A stretch of DNA of 64,000 nt, taken from the NCBI GenBank assembly GCA_014379905.1, contig JACMKX010000125.1, positions 1 through 64,000 on the forward strand, written 5' to 3'. The translations under genes were made by a program, and so were the position numbers. The notes below the pieces were generated by a model. The model was not told the origin of the DNA, ran no database searches, and worked only from the letters and a program-made list of their open reading frames with translations. Positions 51,513 to 62,200 of the stretch are shown here, in pieces. Positions within the stretch are counted from its first letter, which is position 1; each line of letters starts with the position of its first letter. The stretch comes from Ferruginibacter sp. Its GTDB lineage: Bacteria; Bacteroidota; Bacteroidia; Chitinophagales; Chitinophagaceae.

Positions 51513-51766
51513 TTGTATGAACTGTTCATGAGGAGATCAAAAAGAATAATCTGTATCGGGCACAACTCGTGCATAGTGCATACGACAGCATATAAAAACA
51601 GTCAGTCCACCAGCTTCTTTGAAATTGGATTAGTTGTATTTGTCCTACTCCGAAAAACACCGAACCTTTCTTTATGCACTAATGATTTTCAGTGTTTTGG
51701 GAAAATTGTTGAAGAATAGAAAGGTGCGTATATTAGCGTAGAGACAAACGTTAACTGCTATACAAA

Positions 51767-52243
51767 ATGATACATCAGCTTTCAAACAAACAGACACAAT
51801 TAGCACAAGTCCTGCTTATCTTAATCGGAGTAGGACTGCCTTCTTTCATTTTGACATTTTTTATTTTAAGTAGCAACAACTTAAAAGTTATTGAACGAAT
51901 ACTTATTGCAGTGCTTAGTCTTGGGTTGGGATTATTAATTCTTTATTTTTCAGCGCATTTATACAGGGTTACTTTTGACAGAGACTTCATTTATTTATCT
52001 CGTTTTGGAAAAAATAAAAAAATTAGTATTGAGGAGATTGAGGAAATTAAACCAGGTTTTATTCCATTTAGACTTTTTTACAGCAATGCTTACATAATGA
52101 CAGTTACCTATCTCGACAATCATAAGAAATATAAAATACAATTTTTATCAAAAGGAGCGACAGGCAGCGTTGGTACAGCAGACCACATTCCATTGTTTGA
52201 CACAGTTAGGCAGTTTATTAAAGCCAAAAAGTACAGCAGGTAA
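51767..52243 (+). CDS. Small membrane protein, PH-like C-terminal part
   Basis: A 158-residue protein. Two transmembrane segments (about 13-35 and 43-65) are followed by a soluble domain beginning LYRVTFDRDFIYLSRFG and IEEIEEIKPG, with alternating strands ending in a helix (DTVRQFIKAKK). This resembles the two-TM plus PH-like (bacterial PH/YdbT-type) arrangement common in Bacteroidota. I do not recognise a named family. The gene stands alone between decayed genes and looks like recently gained accessory DNA: a more A+T-rich codon choice than its neighbours and an isolated position. Confidence 0.7.
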   Translation: MIHQLSNKQTQLAQVLLILIGVGLPSFILTFFILSSNNLKVIERILIAVLSLGLGLLILYFSAHLYRVTFDRDFIYLSRFGKNKKISIEEIEEIKPGFIPFRLFYSNAYIMTVTYLDNHKKYKIQFLSKGATGSVGTADHIPLFDTVRQFIKAKKYSR

Positions 52244-52566
52244 CATTGGTATTGCTGCAAACTTAAACGAATACTCTAATATTTAACGAATAAATGAACT
52301 ACCATACGTTTGAACCATGTATAGAACTAGCGGGGCGGGCGGAATTCTATCTCCTCCACTTCGGCAAGCCCCTAACCTCAGACTGTGAACAAACTCTCCT
52401 ACTACATAAAATGAGCCGGTACAATTTCATTTAAAGCTTACAGCAGTTCATTCAAACAGCCCATAAAAAAGATAGCAGCCAACTGTTGAAAAAAAAGGAT
52501 GGCTTATTTTGTATGTAAAACCTTTTTATCAAACTGTTTTTTAAAGCACAGACTATCTTACTATAG

Positions 52567-52758
52567 TCTGGTGCTGCGATTATCCCTGAACAAAAGTTTT
52601 CATTTAGTTGTGATCCATTCCGCAACGAGCAGGAACAAGATGAATTCATCATTACCACCCAAAGTCAGTTCTATTGGGCTTTACCGGCCGGGCATACGAA
52701 TATAACCGTCGCACCACAGCAAGCCCCGAAAATTGTACTTTATGCTTTTAATAAATAA
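52567..52758 (+). pseudogene. Possible gene remnant, 63-codon open fragment
   Basis: An open frame with no start runs from just after a TAG (52564-52566) to TAA at 52758. It codes SGAAIIPEQKFSFSCDPF, then FIITTQSQFYWALPAGHTNI and a C-terminal KIVLYAFNK. The composition looks like real protein (aromatic and charged residues well spread, ends at a stop). Upstream the frame is closed and no family is recognised. I read it as the 3-prime end of a lost gene; the 660 bases from 52244 to 52902 hold nothing else that I can support. Confidence 0.35.
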
Positions 52759-52902
52759 ATGTTTAAAATACTTGCATGTTTCCAAAGATAATATTTGGTC
52801 TATTCTTTTTTACTCTTAGCAGCAACTGCGTAAGGGGACAAACGAGCAAACCTTAATTTTTTATGCATGTTGGCCTTGACGAAAAAATCAACCAGTGCTG
52901 TA

Positions 52903-54420
52903 TCACACCCCACGATTAGTCATTTTTAATGCTTGTAGTTTCATTTCGGCATGAATTTTTCTACCGCTTTTTACAATTATCTCAATCATTTCCACAATGT
53001 CTTCCCTGCCTGTCCTGAAGTTAACAATACAGGACCGTAAACAATATTTATTATTTACTATGGCATTGGAAACAAACAACTCGCCTTGTTGCTGTAGTTC
53101 GTTTACCAATGCTTCATTAAGCTTATCCAAATACGCTTCATCTCCGTGGCTGGCCGGCCTTTTGTCTGGAGGTATGTACCGCAATGTTGTAATACTCAAA
53201 TGCTGTGTAACTACTTCCAGTTCCTGGTGCTTACCTGCAAGAAAAAATAAGAACTCTGCCAGTTGAATATCTTCTCCAATCATTTTGATGTAGCCGTTTC
53301 GGCCTACCTGTTGCAAAACCAGCCATACTTTTAAAGCCTTAAACCCGCGGGAGTTTTGGAATCCATACTCATAATAATTATGTGCCCTGTATTCTTCCGT
53401 GCCGCCAAAATTGTAATACTTCGGCTGGTGGCTAAAAGTTTCGAGCAAATGATCCGGATTTTTTACCAATGTACATCCTGCTTCCAACGGACTGTACAAC
53501 CATTTATGAGGATCTATTGCAATTGAATCTGCGTCTTCAATTCCATCAAACATTTTTTTTAAAGCAGGAATTACAGCAGCAGCAATTCCATAAGCTCCAT
53601 CAATATGAAACCATAAATCAAATTTTTTACAAATAGTGGCTATTGCTTTTAAATCATCTACGGCACCCGTACTTACATCACCAGCGTTTCCAATCACCAT
53701 CAGGGGCCTGTGCCCGTTTTGTAAATCATTGGTTATGGTTTGTTCAAGTACCGCATTGTTCATTTTATGATCGGGGTCCGTTTCTATCCAGCGGATAGCA
53801 TTGGTGCCAAGTCCAAACAAGATTGCGGCTTTTTCCACCCAGGCATGTGTGTTAGTGGCACAATACACAGTCATTTTCATTTGTTCATTAGATATGCCCT
53901 GTTCCCTAATGGCTTTGGCCGCTTTAACCGTTCTCGCTGCAAGAAACGCGGTGAAGTTCGCCATGTTACCGCCGCTAACGAATAGTCCGGCCCATGAGGA
54001 TGACACACCAATAAATTCTGTCAACCATTTTACCGTTTGTTTTTCTATTGCTGTGGCAATGGGACTTAATATTTGAGCGCCTACATTTGGATTTACTGCC
54101 GAAACTAATAAATCTGCCAATGCTCCTAAAGGAGCCGCAGAAGAAGTTATGTATCCCTGAAATTTAGGGTGACCGTTCAGCAGTGAATGATTAAATAATA
54201 ACCCCGTTGCACGCGACAGCAAGGCAGTAGGCGGTTCTCCCCCGTCCGGTAATTTGACATCGCCAAGAAGTTTCTGCAACTCTTTTGTTGAGGTTCCTGG
54301 TGTAACTGGTCGCACAGGTATGCTGTCTATAAAAACAGCAATATCATCAATCAGCTGGTACCCGATTTTGCGAAATTCCTCTCCACTTATGTCGATAGCA
54401 TTTTTACGATTTTGTGTCAT
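52903..54420 (-). CDS. Group II PLP-dependent decarboxylase
   Basis: A 505-residue member of the aromatic-L-amino-acid/glutamate/histidine decarboxylase superfamily. PLP Lys306 lies in IAIDPHKWLYSP, with the Asp of FHIDGAYG (Asp274, His272) under the ring. GLFVSGGNMANFTAFLAART (about 145-164) and YCATNTHAWVEKAAILFGLG hold the phosphate and His192. It keeps the whole two-domain length. The substrate (tyrosine, tryptophan, DOPA or other) cannot be fixed from motifs. Stand-alone on the minus strand; the intergenic DNA upstream (54421-55037) shows no gene. Confidence 0.9.
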   Translation of the reverse strand: MTQNRKNAIDISGEEFRKIGYQLIDDIAVFIDSIPVRPVTPGTSTKELQKLLGDVKLPDGGEPPTALLSRATGLLFNHSLLNGHPKFQGYITSSAAPLGALADLLVSAVNPNVGAQILSPIATAIEKQTVKWLTEFIGVSSSWAGLFVSGGNMANFTAFLAARTVKAAKAIREQGISNEQMKMTVYCATNTHAWVEKAAILFGLGTNAIRWIETDPDHKMNNAVLEQTITNDLQNGHRPLMVIGNAGDVSTGAVDDLKAIATICKKFDLWFHIDGAYGIAAAVIPALKKMFDGIEDADSIAIDPHKWLYSPLEAGCTLVKNPDHLLETFSHQPKYYNFGGTEEYRAHNYYEYGFQNSRGFKALKVWLVLQQVGRNGYIKMIGEDIQLAEFLFFLAGKHQELEVVTQHLSITTLRYIPPDKRPASHGDEAYLDKLNEALVNELQQQGELFVSNAIVNNKYCLRSCIVNFRTGREDIVEMIEIIVKSGRKIHAEMKLQALKMTNRGV

Positions 54421-55037
54421 GCAAAATTTAGTTGATTGGTTAAAAAATCAATTATTAGTCAGCCATTTTTTTCCATTTTATTGTAAAATTTTAAGAACCC
54501 CAAATCCGTTATAACCTAATATCTTAAATCTTCTATCCCTCTCTAAAGAGCTGAGTACGGTAAAACTATAACCAACCGGAAATATTTTTTTACACACCGG
54601 CAATAAACCCATTTTTCTGTTGCAAAGAATTGCCGTTGGTCATTAGTATGATAAGGTAAAATTGCAAAAGTTTTGGAATTACCAACAGCAGGTCATTACT
54701 ATTTGTGTTGGGCCTGCTATCAGAAATTGGCCTGATGTAGAATGGAAACCCCTCTAAAACTGCATCGAACTTTACCTACAAATGAGTGGAAGGCATTGGT
54801 GGTCATTAAAAATTTACAGCTGTGCAAATTATCTTCCCCACTATCAGCATCCCATAATTACCGATCATTCTCCCTCCTAAAAAATGTGTGAGATTGTCTC
54901 TATTAATTCCGACAGGGACGCCGAAAATTATGTCACCAGTCTGATGAATCGAAATCGCTCTTTTAATTTTTACTTATTTGGCAAAACTCGCTCCGGCTCC
55001 AATGGCTACCGTAAATGAATGCTGATCTTGAATTTAT
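54421..55037. other. Gene-free stretch upstream of the PLP decarboxylase
   Basis: About 620 bases without a supported gene on either strand. It must hold the decarboxylase promoter. Many stops in all frames and even A+T-rich composition; no repeat family of the kind seen elsewhere was recognised. Confidence 0.5.
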
Positions 55038-55160
55038 CTATATAAGTTTACTGCCAATAAAAAGAAAAATCAGTCCCTTCAGCATACACCAGCACAGGTA
55101 AACAGCAATCGCTTTTTTTCCATATTTCTTAAAAAGTGGCCTGGACAATATCGCTTTCAT
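55038..55160 (-). CDS. Small hydrophobic ORF, 40 residues
   Basis: ATG at 55160 to TAG at 55038. The product begins MKAILSRPLFKKYGKKAIAV (basic) and goes on with one hydrophobic segment, CMLKGLIFLFIG. This is the build of a small single-span membrane protein with a positive cytoplasmic start. It lies 27 bases after the MddA-like gene on the same strand, so it would be in that transcript. No family recognised; too short for certainty. Confidence 0.5.
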   Translation of the reverse strand: MKAILSRPLFKKYGKKAIAVYLCWCMLKGLIFLFIGSKLI

Positions 55161-55187
55161 ATAAATTATTTTTTGTTTGAATAAATA

Positions 55188-55928
55188 TCATGTGGCATCC
55201 CTCTTCTTTCTCAAAGGCAAAATCATGGGCACTTTCTTTTTATAATCTTTATAGCTATTACCAAAATTTTCTACCAGGTCCCGCTCTTCAAAATAAATAG
55301 CGGTGAATATGTAGCCAGTTGTAAGTAGTGCAAACAATAGATGCGCAGCCGACATTACCGGCGTGGCCCAGAAAGCAATCAACCAGCCAAGGTACAACGG
55401 ATGACGTACATATTTGTAAAAGAACGGTACACGGAAACGGAGCGGCTTATATTTTTTGCCCGTAAAATACAACCATACCTGGCGTAACCCAAACAAATCA
55501 AAATGATTAATCATTAAAGTGCTGAGAAATACAATCAGCCAGCCTGTAATAAAAAGACCGGTTAAGAGTGTTTTGCCAGGGGTATTTTCTACATTCCATA
55601 TAAACCCACCCATCGGTTGCCATTGCCATACAAGCAATAATAAACAAACAGAAGAAAGCAACACATAAGTGCTTCGCTCAATGGGTTCGGGAATAATTCT
55701 TGTCCACCAGGTTTTAAAGCCGGGTCGTGCCATAATACTGTGCTGTACAGCAAAGAGCAATAAAAGACTTGCGTTAACAATTATTGCTTTTACCAAAGAA
55801 ACCTGTGGTGCCCCGTCAATGGATTTTGGAACAATGAGATTTCCTACAAAACCAAATGCATACAGGAAAGTACCAAAAAATATCAGGTATGCTGTGAGTC
55901 CGTATAGAAGAAAAAGTGTTTTTTTCAT
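55188..55928 (-). CDS. mddA: MddA-like methanethiol S-methyltransferase (NnrU/ICMT fold)
   Basis: A 246-residue integral membrane protein with about five to six transmembrane helices. [20 protein letters not shown] (about 171-190) and [20 protein letters not shown] (about 213-232) are the SAM-binding signatures of the isoprenylcysteine methyltransferase/NnrU fold; [20 protein letters not shown] (about 59-78) marks the MddA branch, which methylates methanethiol to dimethyl sulfide. Activity here is inferred. A small ORF follows 27 bases on; another methyltransferase gene lies 146 bases upstream on the same strand. Confidence 0.82.
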   Translation of the reverse strand: MKKTLFLLYGLTAYLIFFGTFLYAFGFVGNLIVPKSIDGAPQVSLVKAIIVNASLLLLFAVQHSIMARPGFKTWWTRIIPEPIERSTYVLLSSVCLLLLVWQWQPMGGFIWNVENTPGKTLLTGLFITGWLIVFLSTLMINHFDLFGLRQVWLYFTGKKYKPLRFRVPFFYKYVRHPLYLGWLIAFWATPVMSAAHLLFALLTTGYIFTAIYFEERDLVENFGNSYKDYKKKVPMILPLRKKRDAT

Positions 55929-56074
55929 TTTAAAAATTTAAAGTTGATGTTATGTTTAAAATTGTAATACTTTCAAACCCATTTGTATATCAGAATGACC
56001 AGGCCGGCCAACGTACATTTATTGATTTCCATAAAACCAAAATGTTTCATGCTGATCCATGTATTTTTTATTTC

Positions 56075-57007
56075 TTAAGAATGATAAACCAGGTAAGAAG
56101 CAAATACAATGATTAAAATAATAATGGGTGAAAAAAACCATACTGTTTGCAGAATTCTACTAAAGGTTTCTTTAAGAAATGAAGGTTTAGTTGGCTTAAA
56201 TTTATCCAGCCTCGCCATCTCTGTTTCCTTTTTTACAATTAACAATAAGAAACTGTTTTCCATATAATACATATTGTCTGTTAAACGAAATGGTTGCACA
56301 GCAGTGGTAATTGTATCCTCCACCTTTTTTTCGCTTACATGGTTTAATGCCATAGCAGCAGGTCCTGTACTCATAAAGCTTTTTACGGCATCTCTTGTGG
56401 AGGAATAAAAAAATGGGCAGGCAACCCTTCTTTTGTCAATCACTTTTAAACCCAGGCTGTTACATACAGTTTGAATTTTTCCATCTTCTGATAAAGCTAT
56501 AGGTCCTGGTGTGACAGCGGGTAACGGGGGCAGTAATGATTTCATAGCTTTTAATACAAGTGTGGCATCACTGTGTTCTGGCTTATCCCAAATACCTATA
56601 ACTATCTTTCCACCTTCTTTTGTTACTCTTTTTGCCTCTGCCAATGCCTTGGTGAAATTGCCGGCATACTGAAAGGAATTAAAGCCCACAACTACATCAA
56701 AACTTTTGCTTACAAAAGGCAATGATTCTAAATCTTCTTCCAAAAAATTATGCTGTGGATTTCTTTGCCTTGCTATTTCAAGCAACCCCGGTGCTGCATC
56801 AACCCCAATCACCTCGGCTCCGGTGTTAATGGCCATGTAACTAAATAAGCCAGCCCCGCATCCTGCATCCAGCAAATAGGTTTCATCGTTTAACGAAATC
56901 TGTTCCAAAGCTTTTTTATACATCGGCAAAAAAAACGGTTCAAAGTATTTTGACCAATATTGTGGAGCGATACTCCATAACTCCCCCTGTACTTGTTTTG
57001 TACTCAT
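56075..57007 (-). CDS. Class I methyltransferase with C-terminal membrane anchor
   Basis: A 310-residue protein. Residues about 43-60 contain LLDAGCGAGLFSYMA (SAM motif I, 45-59) and VIGVDAAPG (67-75), then VVVGFNSFQYAGNF and RVTKEGGKIVIGIWDKPEH. The C-terminal part includes a hydrophobic segment near the end (about 285-307, SPIIILIIVFASYLV), so the enzyme is probably anchored to the membrane by its tail. The substrate is unknown. It starts 35 bases after the DUF3455 gene, with which it is likely co-transcribed. Confidence 0.85.
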   Translation of the reverse strand: MSTKQVQGELWSIAPQYWSKYFEPFFLPMYKKALEQISLNDETYLLDAGCGAGLFSYMAINTGAEVIGVDAAPGLLEIARQRNPQHNFLEEDLESLPFVSKSFDVVVGFNSFQYAGNFTKALAEAKRVTKEGGKIVIGIWDKPEHSDATLVLKAMKSLLPPLPAVTPGPIALSEDGKIQTVCNSLGLKVIDKRRVACPFFYSSTRDAVKSFMSTGPAAMALNHVSEKKVEDTITTAVQPFRLTDNMYYMENSFLLLIVKKETEMARLDKFKPTKPSFLKETFSRILQTVWFFSPIIILIIVFASYLVYHS

Positions 57008-57042
57008 TTAATACTGTTTTTTATGGTTATTAATTTAAATAG

Positions 57043-57645
57043 CTACTGATTTCTTTTAGAGAAACGGTAGACGGCAGTGTACTTTACATCAACAGTGTCT
57101 GATAAACTAACGGGAGCAACTGTTGGCGCCTTACCCCCGGTTGTAGCAATACGCTGAATATAGGCCACGTTTAAAAATATGCCCGTTGGTGTTCTGCCGT
57201 TTTTGGGCATGAGTTGCAACCACGGGATACTGCTGCCATCAGGTGTTACTGCTTTAACCGGATTAAATTGCTGTGCAAATATGGAATCCGCAGGAGAAAG
57301 TTCCCAGAAAGGCCCGGCACCATGTGAACCAATTTTTTTATTGCCGGCATCAAACAATACTGCTTTTGGTCCTGCAAGAACCCATTCATATAGGATCGGG
57401 TTGGTACCCGCTTTTACCTGCGATTTATATTTTTGTACCCCCATGGCATAGTAGGTAGCCACCCTCGAATTACCGGTTGGAAGATTAGCCGGCAAATCTA
57501 TTACTGAATCAAACAGCAGGTCTTCACTTTTCATGATGTAATAAGATGGAGAATAAAACACTGAATTTTCCTCTGAACAACCACCTGCAGTTCCGGTGAG
57601 TAGGACTGCTGCCAACAAGCATTTTAGAAAAAGTTTTATTTTCAT
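57043..57645 (-). CDS. DUF3455 lipoprotein
   Basis: A 200-residue protein. Lipobox ending TGTAGGC with Cys23. The body has LPANLPTGNSRVATYYAMGV (about 51-70), YEWVLAGPKAVLFDAGNKKI (about 85-104), GSHGAGPFWEL and IPWLQLMPKNGRTPTGIF, the DUF3455 blocks. Such proteins are exported and lack a known activity. First gene of the pair with the anchored methyltransferase. Confidence 0.85.
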   Translation of the reverse strand: MKIKLFLKCLLAAVLLTGTAGGCSEENSVFYSPSYYIMKSEDLLFDSVIDLPANLPTGNSRVATYYAMGVQKYKSQVKAGTNPILYEWVLAGPKAVLFDAGNKKIGSHGAGPFWELSPADSIFAQQFNPVKAVTPDGSSIPWLQLMPKNGRTPTGIFLNVAYIQRIATTGGKAPTVAPVSLSDTVDVKYTAVYRFSKRNQ

Positions 57646-57778
57646 ACCAGCAATTTTATTTTAAAATGTTTTAAGTAATTCTGTGGTTTCATTATTTGAT
57701 GAGGGATGGATCAGCTTTTCAGATGGCATGCAGATGAACAGATCGTTATGCTTTGGGTTATCAGTGTGCAGGAAGCCT

Positions 57779-58903
57779 TCAATGATTTAGTTTGCCCAGC
57801 ATTTTGTTTTGTTTCTTGAGCAATTCAATTTCCTGCAGCAGCTTATCAATTTGTTGCTGCTGCTCCTGTATGGCTTTAATGGCAAGTATGCCAAAGCCAC
57901 TATAGTCAATTGAATGCAGGTCGGGGATATCTTTGTATCCTCTTGCCATATCTGGTACTACAGTTACCAGTTCCGGAAAGATTTTTTTTACATCCTGTGC
58001 AATAAAGCCAATCGATTTTTGATGCCCGGGATTATTTTGATTCATTTCATATTCTACAGGCTTAAGCTGCATAATCTTGCCAAGCAGTGTTGGCATGGAA
58101 TGAATATTGGTCTTTAGTCTTTTATCAGAAACAGTATAATAGTTTCCATTATCAGATCTGAAATATCCCTTTTGACCTCCCCCAAAAAATAAATGAAGAT
58201 TGGTAGTAGTTCCGGAAAATATTTCCCAGCTACTAAAATTTAGGGGATTAACCAGTGTTAGACCTGAATTATTAATTTGCTTTATTTCAAATGTAGATCC
58301 TGGGTTGGATGTATTGATGCCAACACGACTGGCACCAGCTCCCATAAGTATGTTTCCCTGCTGGATATCATTGATAAATACATTACCAAAGTTTTTACCG
58401 GCCCGAAGGTAAGTATCCTCATGTGCCGAATGATTGAAATGACTGTTATAGCTGGTACCGCCAAAAACCGCAGCACCATCAAAATTACCTCCTTTAGCTA
58501 CATACAGAGATGCATTGGATGGGTTTACCTTTATTCCAATGTTTCCGTTACCGGCAATGGTAAATACCCGGTTAGTTGAAGTGGCATAAGCATTTGCTGT
58601 ACCTGCGCCAAAAATATCAAAAGCCACAACACCCGTTGAAGGATCTAAATATTGCGCTGCGGCAAAACCACTAGCAATGTATTTGCTGCCCCCATCATAA
58701 TATTGATTAAAACCAATCGTTGGCCAGTTGCTTTGCAGGGAAATGCCCGAAGTTTCGCCACCAAAAATAGCATTGGTCTTTCCTACTGATCCATTCAGTT
58801 CCAGTTTGGCACGGCTAGGATTGCTAATGCCAATACCTACGTTTTGAGAATGGGCAATGTACAATTGTACAGAAAGCAATATTATAATAGAAACTTTTTT
58901 CAT
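57779..58903 (-). CDS. Exported protein with peptidase S74 (tail-fibre chaperone) domain
   Basis: A 374-residue protein. Signal peptide about 1-19 (ending AHSQ); the middle (about 20-255) is a Gly/Asn-rich repetitive beta-region with repeated NVGIGISNPS, NIGIKVNPSN and RVGINTSNPG, a trimeric fibre pattern. SDKRLKTNIHSM (259-270) begins the S74 intramolecular chaperone domain, with Ser259 and Lys261; the end is a coiled coil (IQEQQQQIDKLLQEIELLKK). In known cases S74 domains trim themselves off after trimer assembly. No phage genes surround it, so it is a cellular surface or envelope fibre, as is common in Bacteroidota. Confidence 0.88.
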   Translation of the reverse strand: MKKVSIIILLSVQLYIAHSQNVGIGISNPSRAKLELNGSVGKTNAIFGGETSGISLQSNWPTIGFNQYYDGGSKYIASGFAAAQYLDPSTGVVAFDIFGAGTANAYATSTNRVFTIAGNGNIGIKVNPSNASLYVAKGGNFDGAAVFGGTSYNSHFNHSAHEDTYLRAGKNFGNVFINDIQQGNILMGAGASRVGINTSNPGSTFEIKQINNSGLTLVNPLNFSSWEIFSGTTTNLHLFFGGGQKGYFRSDNGNYYTVSDKRLKTNIHSMPTLLGKIMQLKPVEYEMNQNNPGHQKSIGFIAQDVKKIFPELVTVVPDMARGYKDIPDLHSIDYSGFGILAIKAIQEQQQQIDKLLQEIELLKKQNKMLGKLNH

Positions 58904-59216
58904 GACATACTTTTATTTAAGTGATAATTGATTATGAATTTACAGGCCGCTGTACCAGGTACTCTTTTTTTCAGGCCGCAAATTAGAAATATTGCTTGCC
59001 TGCGAAAATGCCGTTTTCCTACCGGCCATTGTTTTTATCCAAACGGACGGGCTAAAAAAAAATATTTTATTGCCTGGCCTTTTCTAAATGCCGGTATGGA
59101 CTTATAAACGGTGGCTTTCATTTTCCGAAAAGCACAACCCCTTTTTTCAGGTTGTTTCCACTAAAATATTGCAGAATATGTGATTAACTTTAATCCGTAA
59201 AACTACCAGCCTGTTT
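58904..59216. other. Intergenic region between the S74 protein and the sensor kinase
   Basis: 313 bases between divergent genes. TAACTTTA at 59183-59190 differs by one base from the -7 form and lies 26 bases before the kinase ATG. GCCGGTATGG and CCTACCGGCC words appear but without a clear repeat. Nothing else seen. Confidence 0.4.
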
Positions 59217-62200
59217 ATGATGGGAATACTTAAGTCAGCCATGCTTATATTGTTATTGTTTCCTGTAATATTTGCAGCAGGACAGCATTTTAATGAAAAC
59301 AGTTTTGTACGCTACACTACCGCGGATGGATTATCTCATAACACGGTTACTGGCATAGTGCAGGACTCTACCGGATATGTTTGGATTACTACTGCTTCCG
59401 GATTGAACCGGTTTGACGGAAGTCGTTTCATAAGATTTCACAGCACATCAGATAGTGCATCTATCGCAGCCGAAGAATTAGGGGGCATTGCAAAACTTAA
59501 CAAATGCCATCTTGGTATTTATACCACCGGGCTGCACATTGTAGATACCAGAACCGGTGAAACCCACAACATTTTTATTCCCTATCATGACAAGCAATAC
59601 CAATTTAAATTTAACATGATAGCAAGGGCTATGGGAGATGAAAAGGGAGATATTTTCATTTTAGCCCGTTCCGGCTTTTATCACTATGATAAAAATTTCA
59701 GGCTGTTATCACGCTTTGATTATTATAAAGAAAGTGAAGTACCCGTAACTCATTTTTATTTTGGAAGAGACCTGTTTGAAATGGACAGCAGGCGATTACT
59801 CATTGTTTCTATAGGTGGATTGTATATCTATGATAAAGAAAAAAGGAGCATCAAAAAAATGGATGCTGCCGATTGCCCGGCTATGGCAGCATTTCTGGAT
59901 TATCCAAATTCCTATACCCCCTATACTTTCTTTCAGCAAAAACGGGGGCATCTTTTTATGCTCAAAGCCAACGGTGACAGTATTATTTACATTAACACAA
60001 TTAAAAATAGCAAGGTAGCCACCAGGTTGCCTTTTACACCGGCAGAAAATGAATTTCACTGGCGTTCAAGGCTCATCCCGGTAAATGATACAGTTTTTTA
60101 CATAACAGGTCATTCATCAGGTTTCTATAAAATTAGGTTCTATCCAGAATCGGGAATCGCAAAATTTTATCCTGAAAAATATTGCCCGTCGTATTTGTGT
60201 TATGATTTGCTCACAGACAAACAAAATAGCCTGTGGGTAGCCACCAACAGGGGATTGCTTCGTCAGGATGCCGGGAGAAAGCACGTACGGGTAGAACCAT
60301 TACCAGTTTATATTAAAGATTCAATTCCCAATATTAAAGTAGATGACATTTATGTGTTGGGTGATAAAGTATACGCAGGAGGGAGGGATGCCGGCGGATT
60401 ATTGCTGTTTGACAAAAAAACACTTCGATTTGACAAACAACTTATTTTTAGAAAATATAACAACCGCAGCAATAGCATCTATGCTATAACTGCAGTAGAT
60501 TCGTCTTCCTTACTCCTTGGCACTAATGGCGCTATTTTACTTTTTAATAGTAAAAAAAATACGGTAACAAATATATCACCACCGGAATGGACAGAAGGCG
60601 CATGGACAAGTGATCTATACAAAGACAGAAAAGCCAATATCTGGATAGGAGCAAACATGACCTTTCGTTATAATCCCGAATCAAAGAAATTTGTGCATGT
60701 TCCCACATACGAGCGCATATTAAGTGTGCCGCGTGTTATACAGGAAGATACCAGTGGCCATGTGTGGATGGCCGGGCATAGTATAGCGAGGTACAACATC
60801 AACCTTCAGCGTTTTGATATGATGGTAGACTCTTTTCCATACATTAAAATGCCTGATAAACAGGTTAATTCCTTTGCAATAGATCAACAAAACCGGATAT
60901 GGTTAAATAGTAACAACAATGGACTTATCTGCTATGATATTACCCGGCAAAGCTACCGGCATTTTACCCGCTCTCATGGATTGCCGGACGATAATATTGC
61001 ATCTATGATTATCATCGGAAAAAATTTATGGCTTGCCTGCTATTCCGGAATTGCATGTATTAACCTTCAAACATTTAAGATCGTAAGCTTTGGAAAGGAA
61101 GATGGATTTCCTGATATGACTGTAGTTAGAGGAGCAAGGTTTTTTTACGACACTGCTTTACATCAATTGTATATGGGTTTCTCCGATGCTATTGCAAGGT
61201 TTAATCCCGATGATATGCTAAAGCCTAAATCGCCACCAAATGTGTTTATTGAATCATTGCAGATCAGTGGTAAAAAAATTAACTTTCTTCCGCAACAGCA
61301 TATCAGCACATCATGGCAGGATAATGAAATAAGAATAACTATTGGTGCCATCAATTTTTCAGTTGGCAACAGCCAGCGTTTTGCTTATCGAATTTTAAAA
61401 GACAGCACCACAGCATGGCAGCAACTGGGCAGCCACCCTTCCTTTAGTATTTCCAATCTTTTGCCAGGTACTCATATTATACAAGTAAAATGTTTTTCTC
61501 TAAATAATCATTGGCTGCCACAACTGAAAGAATTCCGCATTACCGTATTGCCGCCCTTTTGGAAAAAGGGCTGGTTTGAATTAATGCTTATTTTATTGGC
61601 AATATTATTCATTTATTTGTTCATCCGCTGGAAAACAGGACAGGCGCGAAAAAAAGAAATGGAAAAAACGCATATCCAGAAACTAAAGGCCGATGATTAC
61701 AAAAGCCAGTTTGAACTGGAGCAAATCAGCAACTATTTTTCCTCCTCACTCGCAGATAAAAAAACGGAAGAAGAGGTATTGTGGGATGTGGCCCAAAACC
61801 TCATTGGGCGGATGAACTATGTAGATTGTATGATCTATTTATGGAACGAAGACAAAACAAAGATGGTTCAAAAAGCTGCATATGGACCCAAGGGCAAGCC
61901 TGAATACATCAATGCACATGTTTTTGATGTGTTGCCGGGCCAGGGAATAGTTGGCCATGTTATGGAAAGCCGGCAGCCCATATTACTCAGCGACAGCAGG
62001 ACAGATAGCCGTTACCGAATGGATGAAGCATTTAGATTAAGCGAAATATGTGTTCCTGTTATTCACAACGATGAGTTGCTCGGCATCATTGATTCAGAAC
62101 ATCACCTGCCGGGATATTTTACAGAGAGAGATATAAAGATACTCACAACTATTGCTACCCTCATTGGCAATAAAATAAAACAGATTGCATCTGATCAATC

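Noticed and set aside
51513..51719. 68-codon open frame after the methyltransferase remnant
   Set aside because: No start context, no family features, and composition like the surrounding non-coding DNA.
51725..51766. Integron attC site before the membrane gene
   Set aside because: CGTTAACTGC resembles one attC end, but the GTTRRRY consensus is not met and no matching second end or integrase is present.
57779..58903. Prophage tail-fibre gene
   Set aside because: The S74 domain is phage-like but there is a signal peptide and no other phage gene; Bacteroidota use such domains in their own surface proteins.
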